From Tropicibacter alexandrii (GTDB taxonomy: Bacteria > Pseudomonadota > Alphaproteobacteria > Rhodobacterales > Rhodobacteraceae), in assembly GCF_003667315.2 (NCBI RefSeq), contig NZ_RCTZ02000010.1, positions 1 to 64,000 on the forward strand: a stretch of DNA of 64,000 nt. The letters run 5' to 3'. Position 1 is the first letter of the stretch; each line of letters starts with the position of its first letter. Made by a program: the position numbers and the translations under genes. The notes beneath the pieces were generated by a model. The model saw only the letters and a list, made by a program, of their open reading frames with translations. It was not told the origin of the DNA and did not search any database. Positions 38,761-47,688 of this stretch are shown piece after piece.

Positions 38761-39264
38761 TCACATTCCCGCACAGACCGAGTCAGAGACCCGGTTCAAA
38801 CGGTAACTCACCCATTGGTTCGGAAGCTCTGCCAGATCGAGACCACCGCCACAGCCACCTTCCCCGGCCATCAGGTAACGCGTCCGAAACGTCAGCCCGG
38901 CACTGTCCTGTTTCGTCACTTCCAACTGCCCGGCATCGCAGTCCGCCCGGCAGACATCGCCGCGCGCCTCGGTCCCGCAATACAGGCTCTGCACCAGAAC
39001 CCGGCCCATCATGTCATTCTGACGCGCATGGCCTTGGTTGGCGGCGATCACCTCCAGCCTGCCCTCGCGCGAGACCTCGGTAAACCAGTCGCCGACCTTC
39101 AGGCGGATCTGCCAGACGACCTGCTCGGGATGGCTGCGCAGATGGTCATCCGAATAGACGCGCTCATAACAGCCGGGCCGGATATCCGCCGCCGAAGCCG
39201 CGCCCGACATGAGGACAAGAACCCCGGCCAGCAGCTTCTTCTCTTTCCAAATACCCAAAATCAT
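38761..39264 (-). CDS. secreted hypothetical protein within the sarcosine oxidase operon
   Basis: 167 residues with a signal peptide (KEKKLLAGVLVLMSGAASA), so exported. The mature part has six or so cysteines (GCYERV, SLYCGTEARGDVCRADCD, GGCGGGL, SVCAGM), suggesting disulfides. ATG 39264 lies inside copy 4 of the dispersed intergenic element, and a start at a later Met in the signal is possible. It sits between soxB (12 bases away) and soxD (7 bases away) on the same strand, where no gene is usually found. Function unknown. Confidence 0.7.
   Translation of the reverse strand: MILGIWKEKKLLAGVLVLMSGAASAADIRPGCYERVYSDDHLRSHPEQVVWQIRLKVGDWFTEVSREGRLEVIAANQGHARQNDMMGRVLVQSLYCGTEARGDVCRADCDAGQLEVTKQDSAGLTFRTRYLMAGEGGCGGGLDLAELPNQWVSYRLNRVSDSVCAGM
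39234..39262 (-). repeat. dispersed intergenic element, copy 4 (within a coding start)
   Basis: On the minus strand TTTTGGGTATTTGGAAAGAG then AAGAAGC. It matches the GGTATTT...AGAAGAA core of the other copies and encodes the first codons of the hypothetical at 38761-39264. Confidence 0.5.
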
Positions 39265-39276
39265 CGCTCTCCACCC

Positions 39277-40530
39277 TCAATGCAGGTTGTGCTGCGCGCC
39301 CGTGCCTTCCTCATCCATCAGGCCCCTTCCCGTCTCGAACCGGTCGAGCCGCAGTCGCGCCGCCGAAACATGCGGCCGGTCCGTGGCGATCAGATGGGCA
39401 AAGGCAAAGCCCGAACCTGGCACCGCCTTGAACCCGCCATAACACCAGCCGCAATTCAGGTAGAGCCCGTCAATATGGGTCTTGTCGATGATCGGCGAGC
39501 CGTCGGGCGACATGTCCATGATCCCGCCCCAGCTGCGCAACACCCGCGCCTTGCCGATCATCGGCATCAAGGTCATCGCGGCCTCCATCACGTGCTCCTG
39601 CATGGGCAGGTTGCCGCGCGCCGCGTAAGACGCGTAGAAATCCAGATCGCCGCCAAAGACCAGCCCGCCCTTGTCGGACTGGCTGATATAGAAATGCCCC
39701 ATGCCGTATGTCACCACGTGATCGATGCAGGGCTTCAGCCCTTCGGTGACAAAGGCCTGCAACACGTGGCTTTCGATCGGCAGGCGCATGCCCGCCATCG
39801 CCGCCACCTGGCTTGATCGCCCTGCCACGACGATGCCCACCTTCTTTGCCTTGATCGCGCCGCGCGTGGTCTGCACGCCGGTCACGCGGCCGTCTTCGAT
39901 ATCGATCCCCGTGACCTCGCAATTCTGGATCAGGTCGACACCGCGACTGTCCGCCCCGCGCGCATAGCCCCAAGCCACCGCGTCGTGCCGCGCGGTGCCG
40001 CCGCGCCCGTGGAACAGCCCGCCATAGATCGGGAAACGGGTATTGTCGAAATCGAGCCAAGGCACCAGCGCGCGCACCTGTTCGCGGCTCAACAGCTCGG
40101 CATCATCGCCCTGATTGCGCATGGCATTGCCGCGCCGCGCCGCCGCGTCGCGCTGGCCGTCGGAATGGAACAGGTTCAACACGCCGCGCTGGCTCATCAT
40201 GGTGTTGAAGTTCAGCTCCTGCTCCATGCCCTCCCACAGCTTCAGCGAATGGGAATAGAACTCGGAATTGCCCGGCAGACCGTAATTGGCGCGCACGATG
40301 GTCGTGTTGCGGCCGATATTGCCGCCGCCCAGATAGCCCTTCTCCAGCACCGCGATTTTGGTCAGCCCGTGTTCCTTCGCAAGGTAGAAGGCCGTCGCCA
40401 GACCATGCCCGCCGCCACCGATGATCAGCGCATCATACTCGGCCTTCGGTTGCGGGTTGCGCCAATGGGGCCGCCAGCCCTTGTTGCCGGTCAACCCTTC
40501 CTTCAGCACCCGCCAGCCAGAAAAGCGCAT
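39277..40530 (-). CDS. soxB: sarcosine oxidase beta subunit
   Basis: 417 residues. The catalytic FAD/FMN subunit: MRFSGWRVLKEGLTGNKGWRPHWRNP leads into ALIIGGGGHGLATAFYLAKEHG, the FAD-binding loop. Later HVVTYGMGHFYISQSDKGG and the C-terminal GGFKAVPGSGFAFAHLIA match the family. It is the first gene of the operon (soxB-hyp-D-A-G). ATG 40530 has GGAGGGATC upstream. Confidence 0.97.
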   Translation of the reverse strand: MRFSGWRVLKEGLTGNKGWRPHWRNPQPKAEYDALIIGGGGHGLATAFYLAKEHGLTKIAVLEKGYLGGGNIGRNTTIVRANYGLPGNSEFYSHSLKLWEGMEQELNFNTMMSQRGVLNLFHSDGQRDAAARRGNAMRNQGDDAELLSREQVRALVPWLDFDNTRFPIYGGLFHGRGGTARHDAVAWGYARGADSRGVDLIQNCEVTGIDIEDGRVTGVQTTRGAIKAKKVGIVVAGRSSQVAAMAGMRLPIESHVLQAFVTEGLKPCIDHVVTYGMGHFYISQSDKGGLVFGGDLDFYASYAARGNLPMQEHVMEAAMTLMPMIGKARVLRSWGGIMDMSPDGSPIIDKTHIDGLYLNCGWCYGGFKAVPGSGFAFAHLIATDRPHVSAARLRLDRFETGRGLMDEEGTGAQHNLH

Positions 40531-40632
40531 GATCCCTCCAAACGAAAACGAGGCCAGTGAACCAGCCTCGTGGAACAGTATCAATGCCCAAGGATCAAAT
40601 CCCCCGCGTCTTTCCGACCCGGGAGGTCGTTT

Positions 40633-41196
40633 TCAGGCACCGGCCCAGACGATCTTGGGGGCAAAGCGCGGGCGGGTGAAGCCGAAATTGTAGAACAGGC
40701 CGGCCTCGTTCAGCCCCGGGATCTCGAACGGAGGCTGATAGTCGGTCTGTGTCTCGACAAGGATCACACGCTCATTGTGCAGCAGGTTGGGCAGCTTGTC
40801 GGCCAGCGTCGAAAGGGTTGCCGTGGTCATCGGGATGAAATCCCCACGCACCTGCGACCATTCCGCGACATAGCCCGCGCCCCCTTCGGACCCGTCGTAA
40901 TTCACCAGCGTCACCCTCAGCGAATAGGGCCCTGCGGAGCGGGTCAGATATTCCAGCAGGTCGACCATGCCGTCCAGATAGGCGTCGTCGATCGGGTCGG
41001 TCTCGCGCGACAGCGCATCCGAGATCGTGTAGGCCGCCTTGATGTTCAGGCTCTTGTAGCGGAACGCATCGTGAAAGGAGAACGTCGCGGCCAGCACGAT
41101 CAGGATCAGCGGGATCCAGATGATCGCCTCGATGGACATGCTGCCCTCTTCGGACCGGGCAAAGGCGCGCAGGCGGGGAGTGTGCATCTTGATCAT
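40633..41196 (-). CDS. TadE-like pilus protein (minus-strand set)
   Basis: 187 residues. An N-terminal type IV-pilin-like segment (EEGSMSIEAIIWIPLILIVLAATFSFHDAF) with a single membrane helix and then a periplasmic domain (ISDALSRETDPIDDAYLDG, YDGSEGGAGYVAEWSQVRG). TadE proteins are minor pseudopilins for Flp pili. Partner of the 178-aa TadE upstream; closest relative in the window is the plus-strand protein at 49683-50378 (SRETDPVDDPYIDN). Confidence 0.88.
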   Translation of the reverse strand: MIKMHTPRLRAFARSEEGSMSIEAIIWIPLILIVLAATFSFHDAFRYKSLNIKAAYTISDALSRETDPIDDAYLDGMVDLLEYLTRSAGPYSLRVTLVNYDGSEGGAGYVAEWSQVRGDFIPMTTATLSTLADKLPNLLHNERVILVETQTDYQPPFEIPGLNEAGLFYNFGFTRPRFAPKIVWAGA

Positions 41197-41199
41197 GGC

Positions 41200-41736
41200 T
41201 TATCTCGGCTCCTGTACGAAGGCGGAGGTGACGACCATCTGGGCATAGCCCTGTTCGTCCTTGTAAAGCGCCTTGCCCAGACCGGTCGTGGGCAGGATCG
41301 GCTTGTATTTCAGGCAGGCGCGGATCAGCATCAGCTCGTTGTCCTTGCCGGCCACGAAGTTGCGCACCGGGCGCGGGTCTTCTTCGGCATTGATGCAATC
41401 TGCGTCGGGCGGCACGGCGGAGAAGGCGCGCGGATCGACCTGCACCATTTCCAGCCGCAAGTTGTCCTCGCAGACCCCGAGGATCGTCGCCTCGGAACAG
41501 ATCTGCGCACGGACCTGCTCGTAGGTGGGGATTTCGCCGGTCGAGAGGCGGATGTCCCGCGTCACCACGTCGACGCCGCGTTCCAGCATGGCGTGCCTGA
41601 GATTCAGGTAGGCGATCTCGACCCCGGTCACCAGCAGGATGACCATGAGAGTGAAGTACAGGACGAACTCGATGGTCATGCTGCCGTTTTCGTTGCGGCG
41701 GAACCGGCGGAACTGATGGAAAACCTTGTGCATCAT
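41200..41736 (-). CDS. TadE-like pilus protein (minus-strand set)
   Basis: 178 residues with a membrane segment at the N-terminus (NENGSMTIEFVLYFTLMVILLVTGVEIAYL) and a periplasmic region with several cysteines (ICSEA, VCEDN, DCINAEE, RACLKYKP). The C-terminal KDEQGYAQMVVTSAFVQEPR closely resembles the plus-strand TadE at 49128. It overlaps the TadG gene by 4 bases. Confidence 0.88.
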   Translation of the reverse strand: MMHKVFHQFRRFRRNENGSMTIEFVLYFTLMVILLVTGVEIAYLNLRHAMLERGVDVVTRDIRLSTGEIPTYEQVRAQICSEATILGVCEDNLRLEMVQVDPRAFSAVPPDADCINAEEDPRPVRNFVAGKDNELMLIRACLKYKPILPTTGLGKALYKDEQGYAQMVVTSAFVQEPR

Positions 41737-43664
41737 TGGATCAGCCTCAGGTTGTTGATCTGACGGGCGATGGAATCGAAGGCATCGGTGATCTCCAGCC
41801 CATGCACGTCAAAGAAATGGCTTGGAGACGAGGCGCATTCGCGCATGTCGGTGGCGGCGGAGCCGCTGGTCTCGAAGGCGATGGTAAAGACGGTGACGCC
41901 GTTGGCCTTGGCCAGATCGCACTGCGTGATCAGGTTCGAGACATTGATCGACTTGGCCGACAGCGTGTAGTGGCTGTCCGTGCCCTGATCCTTCAACGGG
42001 GTGTCGCCGTTGCGCGGGTCCTTGGGCTTGGTCGGGCGGTACTGGTCGGTGGTGCCGCCATCGGTCATCAGCACGATGAATTTCTCGGTCTCGGGATCGT
42101 TCCACGCGATCGGACGCCCCTCGAAGCGTTCATCGACCAGCCCGTTCTGGATCAGGTGGCTGACCTCGTCCTGATTGTTCGGGTCGAGCAGCGCGAGCCC
42201 GTATTTCATGCCGTAATGCAGGCCGGTCCCATCATGCATCCGCATGTTGCCGATGAAATCCACCAGCCCCTGCCGGTCGGCGGAGTAATACTGGACCGCC
42301 ATGTCCTCTCCCGGGCACCAGCCCCAATCCATGGTTGCCTCGTCCATCTCCCAGTAGTTGAAATGCGGGACATAATCGTCGGATGTCGGCATTTCGGTGG
42401 TCGAGAATTCCGCGTCGTAGATTTCCACGCAGGAGGACGGCATGTTCATGTTGGTGTTGGTCTTGTTGTCCTCGGCCCCGTCATCGGCGCTGTCGGGCAA
42501 CTCCTCGCTGCGCGGATGGACGTAGAACTGGGCCCAGTGATCCTGAGCGATGTCGTCGTAATCGAATTCCTGCCAGCTCTTGATCTTGCCCTTGTGCTTG
42601 GTCGGGCCGATATCGGACTCGGTGCCGTTTTCATCCCCTTTGACCTGGAAATACTGGGTCTTGGCCCCCTTGCCCTTGATCGAGGCGCCAAGGAACTTTT
42701 GCGGGTCGTCCAGTTCGGGGCGGGCGGCGATGATATAGGCGACGGTGCCCATCAGGAAATCGTCGGCGTCGCTGACATCAGAGGGGATGTCCTCAAGGAT
42801 GTAGCGTTCGTCATAGATGTCGTCGCCGTCGAAATCGAAGTAATAGACAACGCTTTCGATCTCGCCGGGCCAAACCGGAAAGAAGCCCCCGACCATGTCG
42901 CGTTCGGTCACCGGCGCGTTGCCATCGGCGCAAGCCGGATCGGCCGCACCTTCGTCGGCGTTTTCGGCGTTGTTGTTGCACAGCGAGTTACCCGGCGCGT
43001 CCTGATCGCCATTGCCCCAACCGTTGTTCTCATGCTTGATCTTGGGACGCTCGCCCCGGAAATAGTCGAACAGCACGTCGCCGGGGTTCACCTGCCCCGC
43101 GAAGGGCACGAGGTTCAGCGTCGTCACCCCGTTGCTTTCATCCGTCATCACCTTGTTCACAAAGGCCTGCGCGGCGGGCTTGAGGTTGTTCATCCGGTTG
43201 TTGAAGCGCATCGAGCCGGAGATATCGAGTACCAGCGAGATCTCGACATTCGAGATCTTCTCCTCGGCGACGCTGCGCGCGGGGGCGGTCATCGTGTCCA
43301 TTCCGGCCATGTTGAGAAACAGGGTGTTCATCCGGGCATTCGCATCGGCGGCCACGGTTCGGGCGTTCAGGCTGCGCGCCGTGACGACCTGTGACACGGT
43401 GTCGGCAAGGCCGGATTTCGCCATGTAGTCCTTGACCACGGTTTCCGGATCGCCGGTCTGGTCCAGATCGGCTGCCGCCAGAACGGCCCGGTCCATGCTG
43501 GATTGCAGTTTGGTTCTGACAGCCTCAAATCGCATGATGTCCACCGAAGCCCCGGCGATCGTCAGGATCAGAACAAGCATGAAGATGGAGAAGATCGTGA
43601 TGTTTCCGTCGTCCTCGGTGCGGAACGCGTTCTGCGGCCCGACTTTCGCGCAAAATTTCGGCAT
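41733..43664 (-). CDS. TadG-like pilus protein with von Willebrand A domain (copy 1)
   Basis: 643 residues. An N-terminal TadE/G segment (DDGNITIFSIFMLVLILTIAGASVDIMRFEAVRTKLQSSMDRAVLAAADLDQ) precedes a vWA domain with the MIDAS motif DISGSMRFN and MTDGGTTD. The middle has the NNGWGNGDQDAPG module (42960-43028), acidic loops and many Tyr/Asp. The C-terminus ITDAFDSIARQINNLRLIQ is the conserved tail. ATG 43664 has AGGAAAG 8 bases upstream; GTG 43694 is an alternative. Tandem paralogue of the gene at 43857. Confidence 0.9.
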   Translation of the reverse strand: MPKFCAKVGPQNAFRTEDDGNITIFSIFMLVLILTIAGASVDIMRFEAVRTKLQSSMDRAVLAAADLDQTGDPETVVKDYMAKSGLADTVSQVVTARSLNARTVAADANARMNTLFLNMAGMDTMTAPARSVAEEKISNVEISLVLDISGSMRFNNRMNNLKPAAQAFVNKVMTDESNGVTTLNLVPFAGQVNPGDVLFDYFRGERPKIKHENNGWGNGDQDAPGNSLCNNNAENADEGAADPACADGNAPVTERDMVGGFFPVWPGEIESVVYYFDFDGDDIYDERYILEDIPSDVSDADDFLMGTVAYIIAARPELDDPQKFLGASIKGKGAKTQYFQVKGDENGTESDIGPTKHKGKIKSWQEFDYDDIAQDHWAQFYVHPRSEELPDSADDGAEDNKTNTNMNMPSSCVEIYDAEFSTTEMPTSDDYVPHFNYWEMDEATMDWGWCPGEDMAVQYYSADRQGLVDFIGNMRMHDGTGLHYGMKYGLALLDPNNQDEVSHLIQNGLVDERFEGRPIAWNDPETEKFIVLMTDGGTTDQYRPTKPKDPRNGDTPLKDQGTDSHYTLSAKSINVSNLITQCDLAKANGVTVFTIAFETSGSAATDMRECASSPSHFFDVHGLEITDAFDSIARQINNLRLIQ

Positions 43665-43856
43665 GCGGCGTCTTTCCTGTTTCCTTCCCGGCACTCGAGG
43701 TCCGGCAGAAAACGGGAATAGTTAACGATTGAGACACGATTGGGGCGCGTTTCGGCACAATCTGGTTCCATTTGTAGGATTGAATGTGTTCGCTCGACAT
43801 GCACCAATAGGTTGAGGGACGTGTCGGCGCCTCGGATCTTGCAAGACCAACCCGGT

Positions 43857-45734
43857 TCATTGGATGAGCCTCAGGTTGTTGATCTGGCGGGCAATCGTGT
43901 CGAAGGCCTCGACGATCTCTTCGCCCTCCACGCGGAAGAAGTGGCTGTCGGACGACGCACAGGCGCGCATGTCGTCGGCGGCGCTCTGGTCGGTCTCGAA
44001 GGCGATGGTGAACACCACGACCCCCCGCTGCCGCGCCAGATCGCATTGCGCGAACAGGTTGGCGACGTTGTTGGATTGGCTCGACAGGATGCTCCGGTCC
44101 GCGCCGTCGCGGAATTGCAGCTCGGTCACGCCATTCTCGGGGTCGCGCGGATCGATGGGGCGGTGCTGGTCGGTGATCTTGCCGTCGGTCATGATGACCA
44201 CGTATTTTTCGGTCTCGGGGTCCTCCCAAGCCAGCGGACGGCCACGGTATTCCGGCGCGACCAGACCGGCATCGACCAGATGGCTGACCGCATCGGCCGT
44301 GTTCGGGTCCAGCAGGGCCAGCGCGTATTTCATGCCGTATTGGATGCCGGTGCCGTCATGCATCCGGATGTTGCCGATGAAGTCCTTCAGCGCGGCGGCA
44401 TCGTCGGAATAATACTGGATGGCGGTGTCATCCTCGGGGCACCAGCCCCAATCCATGACCTCTTCGGCGATGTCCCAATACATGAAGTGCGGGACGTAAT
44501 CGTCATAAAGCGGCATGGCGGTGTCGGCGAACTCCTCGTCATAGATTTCGACGCAGGAGGACGGCATGTTGATCCGGGGCTCATCCGCCAGTTCGAGCGG
44601 CTCGGTGTAGAACTGCGCCCAGTAGTCGTAGTTGACCTGCGTGTAGTTCAGCGTCATTCCCGGGATCTTGCCTTGGTTCTTGGTCGGGCCCAGATCGTTG
44701 CCTGTGCCGTTGTAGTTGCCGCGAATGGTGAAATACTGGGTCTTTTCCTGCCCGCCCTTGATCGAGACGCCCAGAATCTGGGTCGTGTCGGTGATGTTCG
44801 GGTCGAACTGCGCGACATAGGCGGCGGCGCCCTGCATCAGGTCGTCGAAATCGCGCGGCGCGTCCTCGGGGAAGCTCTCGATCTTGTGGGCGCGATCAAA
44901 GATGTCGTCGCCATCGGTGTCGAAATACAGCACGACGTTTGAAATCGCCTGCGGCCAAGGCGGAAAATAGCCGTTGTTCATCGGGTCATAGGCCAGCGCG
45001 CCAGCGGTGCAGCTTGGGTCCAGCGAGCCCTCGACCTCGTTCTCGGCACCGTTGTTGCACAGCGAGCCGCCCGGCGCGTCCTGATCGCCATTGCCCCAGC
45101 CATTGTTGTCATGCTTGATCTTGGGACGTTCGCCGCGGAAATAGTCGAACATCACGTCGCCCGGGTTCACCTGCCCCGCAAAGGGGATGACGTTGAGCGT
45201 GGTGATGCCCTTGCTCTTGTCGGTCAGCACCTTGTCGACAAAGGCTTGGGCGGCGGGCTTCATCCGCTCCATCCGCTGGTTCCAGCGCATCGAGCCGGAG
45301 ATATCCAGCACCAGCGAGACCTCGACATTGGCAATGCGTTCCTCGGCGGTGGATTGCGCCACCGGATGCAACTGGCTGACCCCGGCGAGGCGCATGAAGA
45401 TGGTGTTCAGGTGCACCGCGCCATCGGCGCTGACGACGCGGTCATTCTCGCCCGCCGCGACAGAGACATTGGTCAGCGCGTTCGCCACGCCGAGCTTGGC
45501 CACGTAATCGCGCACCACCGTTTCGGGGTCCTGCTGCTGGTCAAGGTCGGCGGCGGCCAGAACGGCGCGGTCCATGGTCGACTGCATCCGCGCCCGCACC
45601 GCTTCAGATCGCATGATGTCCACGGCGGCCCCGGCGATGGTCAGGATCAGCACGATCATCAGCGCCGAGAATACCGTCAGGTTGCCCTCGTCAGAGGCGG
45701 AAAAGCGGCGGGCGGTCTGGTGTACGACACGCAT
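43857..45734 (-). CDS. TadG-like pilus protein with von Willebrand A domain (copy 2)
   Basis: 625 residues. Tandem paralogue of copy 1: DEGNLTVFSALMIVLILTIAGAAVDIM at the N-terminus, MIDAS DISGSMRWN, MTDGKITD, and the same C-terminal tail. The NNGWGNGDQDAPG module is at 45039-45107, with near-identical DNA to copy 1. ATG 45734 was chosen over an in-frame start at 45836 for homology. A 192-base gap before copy 1 may hold a separate promoter. Confidence 0.9.
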   Translation of the reverse strand: MRVVHQTARRFSASDEGNLTVFSALMIVLILTIAGAAVDIMRSEAVRARMQSTMDRAVLAAADLDQQQDPETVVRDYVAKLGVANALTNVSVAAGENDRVVSADGAVHLNTIFMRLAGVSQLHPVAQSTAEERIANVEVSLVLDISGSMRWNQRMERMKPAAQAFVDKVLTDKSKGITTLNVIPFAGQVNPGDVMFDYFRGERPKIKHDNNGWGNGDQDAPGGSLCNNGAENEVEGSLDPSCTAGALAYDPMNNGYFPPWPQAISNVVLYFDTDGDDIFDRAHKIESFPEDAPRDFDDLMQGAAAYVAQFDPNITDTTQILGVSIKGGQEKTQYFTIRGNYNGTGNDLGPTKNQGKIPGMTLNYTQVNYDYWAQFYTEPLELADEPRINMPSSCVEIYDEEFADTAMPLYDDYVPHFMYWDIAEEVMDWGWCPEDDTAIQYYSDDAAALKDFIGNIRMHDGTGIQYGMKYALALLDPNTADAVSHLVDAGLVAPEYRGRPLAWEDPETEKYVVIMTDGKITDQHRPIDPRDPENGVTELQFRDGADRSILSSQSNNVANLFAQCDLARQRGVVVFTIAFETDQSAADDMRACASSDSHFFRVEGEEIVEAFDTIARQINNLRLIQ

Positions 45735-45909
45735 GGGGGTGTTCTCCCGATCATTGTCGCGATGCCCCCGTATCGCGTTTGTTCGGGTAAGGATCGGGTA
45801 AGATTCGGCCTCGTCTCGGTTCGAAAATGCGGCCAAAGCAAGGCCTAAGCCGCAGATTTTTCTTAACTACGCACGGTATTGGCTGGACCCTATCGACCGG
45901 GCCCGCGCG

Positions 45910-47346
45910 TCACAGCCCCTTGGCGCGATAGCTTTTGGCGACGCGGTCGATGGCCACGATATAGGCGGCGGTGCGCAGGTCGGTGACATCGTCGCGCCCA
46001 TGCCAGACCTGCCGCATCGACTGGTAGGCGATCCGCATCGTGTCATCGAGCCCCGAGCGCACAAGTTCCAGCTCGTCCGCGCCGCGCAGGTACTTTTCCT
46101 TGAAGCCCGGCGACAGGGTCCAGCCCAGCCCCTTGTCCGAGGACAGCCGTTCCAGCTCGTCGACCACCAGCTGGTGCCGCGCCTCTTCCTGACGGCGCTG
46201 CATCCGGCCAAAGCGGATATGGGACAGGTTCTTGACCCATTCGAAATAGGACACGGTCACGCCGCCCGCATTGGCATACATGTCGGGGATGATCACCGTG
46301 CCCTTGGACCGAAGGATATCGTCCGCCCCTGCCGTCACCGGGCCGTTCGCCGCCTCGATGATCAGCCGCGCCTTGATCTTGTGCGCGTTCGAGAGGTTGA
46401 TGACCCCTTCCAGCGCGGCGGGGATCAGGATGTCGCAGTCCTGTTCCAGCACCTTTGCGCCGTCTTCGACATGGTTGGCATCGGGAAAGCCGGTGATCCC
46501 GCCATGCTTGACGATCCAGTCGCGCACCGCGCCGACATTCAGACCGTCGGGATTGAACAAGGCCCCGTCGCGCTCGATGATGCCGGTGATCTTCGCCCCG
46601 TCCTCTTCGGACAGGAACAGCGCCGCGTGGTAGCCCACGTTCCCAAGGCCCTGCACGATCACCCGCTTGCCGTCGAGCGAGCCATCGAGATGCGCCGCGG
46701 CGACATCCTCGGGGTGGCGAAAGAATTCCTGCAGCGCGTATTGCACGCCCCGCCCCGTCGCCTCGACCCGGCCAGAGATGCCCCCCGCGTTCAAGGGCTT
46801 GCCCGTCACGCAGGCGCGCGCGTTGATGTCGGTGGTGTTCATCCGCTGGTACTGGTCGGAAATCCACGCCATCTCGCGTTCACCCGTGCCCATGTCGGGC
46901 GCAGGCACGTTCTGGCTGGGATGGATCAGGTCGCGCTTGATCAGCTCATAGGCAAAGCGGCGGGTGATCTGCTCCATCTCGTGTTCGTCATATTGCGTGG
47001 GGTCGATGCACAGCCCGCCCTTGGACCCGCCAAAGGGCGCCTCGACCAGCGCGCATTTATAGGTCATCAGCGCCGCGAGCGCCTCGACCTCGTCCTGATT
47101 GACGGCGGTGGCGAAGCGGATGCCGCCCTTGACCGGCTCCATATGTTCGGAATGCACCGAGCGATAGCCGGTGAAGGTCTGGATCTGCCCGCGCAGGCGC
47201 ACACCGAAGCGCACCGTATAGGTGGCATTGCACACCCGGATCTTTTCCTCGAGCCCCGGCGGCAGGTCCATCAGGGCGACCGCCCGGTTATACATCAGGT
47301 CGACGGACTCGCGAAAGGTGGGTTCGTTTCTAGGCCCTTCGGACAT
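45910..47346 (-). CDS. gdhA: Glu/Leu/Phe/Val dehydrogenase (glutamate dehydrogenase)
   Basis: NAD(P)-linked interconversion of glutamate and 2-oxoglutarate plus ammonium. The 478 residues hold PVKGGIRFATAVNQDEVEALAALMTYKCALVEAPFGGSKGG (catalytic lysines in a split motif) and the Rossmann GLGNVGYHAALFL. ATG 47346 has GGGAGG 10 bases upstream and was preferred to an in-frame start at 47634. It lies between the two Tad sets, on the same strand as the TadG copies, and has no functional link to them that I can see. Cofactor preference is not predictable here. Confidence 0.93.
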   Translation of the reverse strand: MSEGPRNEPTFRESVDLMYNRAVALMDLPPGLEEKIRVCNATYTVRFGVRLRGQIQTFTGYRSVHSEHMEPVKGGIRFATAVNQDEVEALAALMTYKCALVEAPFGGSKGGLCIDPTQYDEHEMEQITRRFAYELIKRDLIHPSQNVPAPDMGTGEREMAWISDQYQRMNTTDINARACVTGKPLNAGGISGRVEATGRGVQYALQEFFRHPEDVAAAHLDGSLDGKRVIVQGLGNVGYHAALFLSEEDGAKITGIIERDGALFNPDGLNVGAVRDWIVKHGGITGFPDANHVEDGAKVLEQDCDILIPAALEGVINLSNAHKIKARLIIEAANGPVTAGADDILRSKGTVIIPDMYANAGGVTVSYFEWVKNLSHIRFGRMQRRQEEARHQLVVDELERLSSDKGLGWTLSPGFKEKYLRGADELELVRSGLDDTMRIAYQSMRQVWHGRDDVTDLRTAAYIVAIDRVAKSYRAKGL

Positions 47347-47688
47347 GGCATTCCTCCCTTTGGATGCGCGGTTATGCTTTTGGACGGGTTCACGCCGGGA
47401 CGCGGGACCGATAAAAAGCAGGTTATCGCCGTCTTGACGCCACCTTAGCCGAATCTGATCCGAAATTGCATAAGGGACAGGCACTTTTTTCCTGCCGCAT
47501 TTCGGCATTGTATTTGAGGCGGAAACAGAGGCGGTCGTGGCACCCGGAATGTCCTGTGTATATTGGGATTTTCCTAAAATTGCGCGCAGCACGCGCCCCA
47601 ATTTGGCCATCTTGAGACGGCATAAAATAGGCATCGCAATTCAAGCAACGTGGGCTTTGCGCCGGGAAACCGGACGAAAGGTAACGGG
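47347..47688. other. divergent intergenic region (gdhA / tad plus-strand set)
   Basis: About 340 bases between the gdhA start and the TadG start at 47689. It is more AT-rich than the flanks and should hold both promoters. No convincing gene, terminator or repeat was recognised. Confidence 0.4.

Noticed and set aside
35450-38806. Very long open frame on the plus strand (about 1118 codons)
   Set aside because: It is antisense to sarcosine oxidase alpha, gamma and delta genes and its composition (Arg/His/Ala) is that of a shadow frame.
35023-40530. Reading soxB, soxD, soxA and soxG at 35-40 kb as a second sulfur-oxidation cluster
   Set aside because: Their sequences are sarcosine oxidase subunits (FAD loops, GcvT domain, zinc site); only the gene letters are shared.
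47423-47644. Cys-containing 73-codon minus-strand frame upstream of gdhA
   Set aside because: No ribosome site, no signal or known motif, and it lies in the divergent promoter region.
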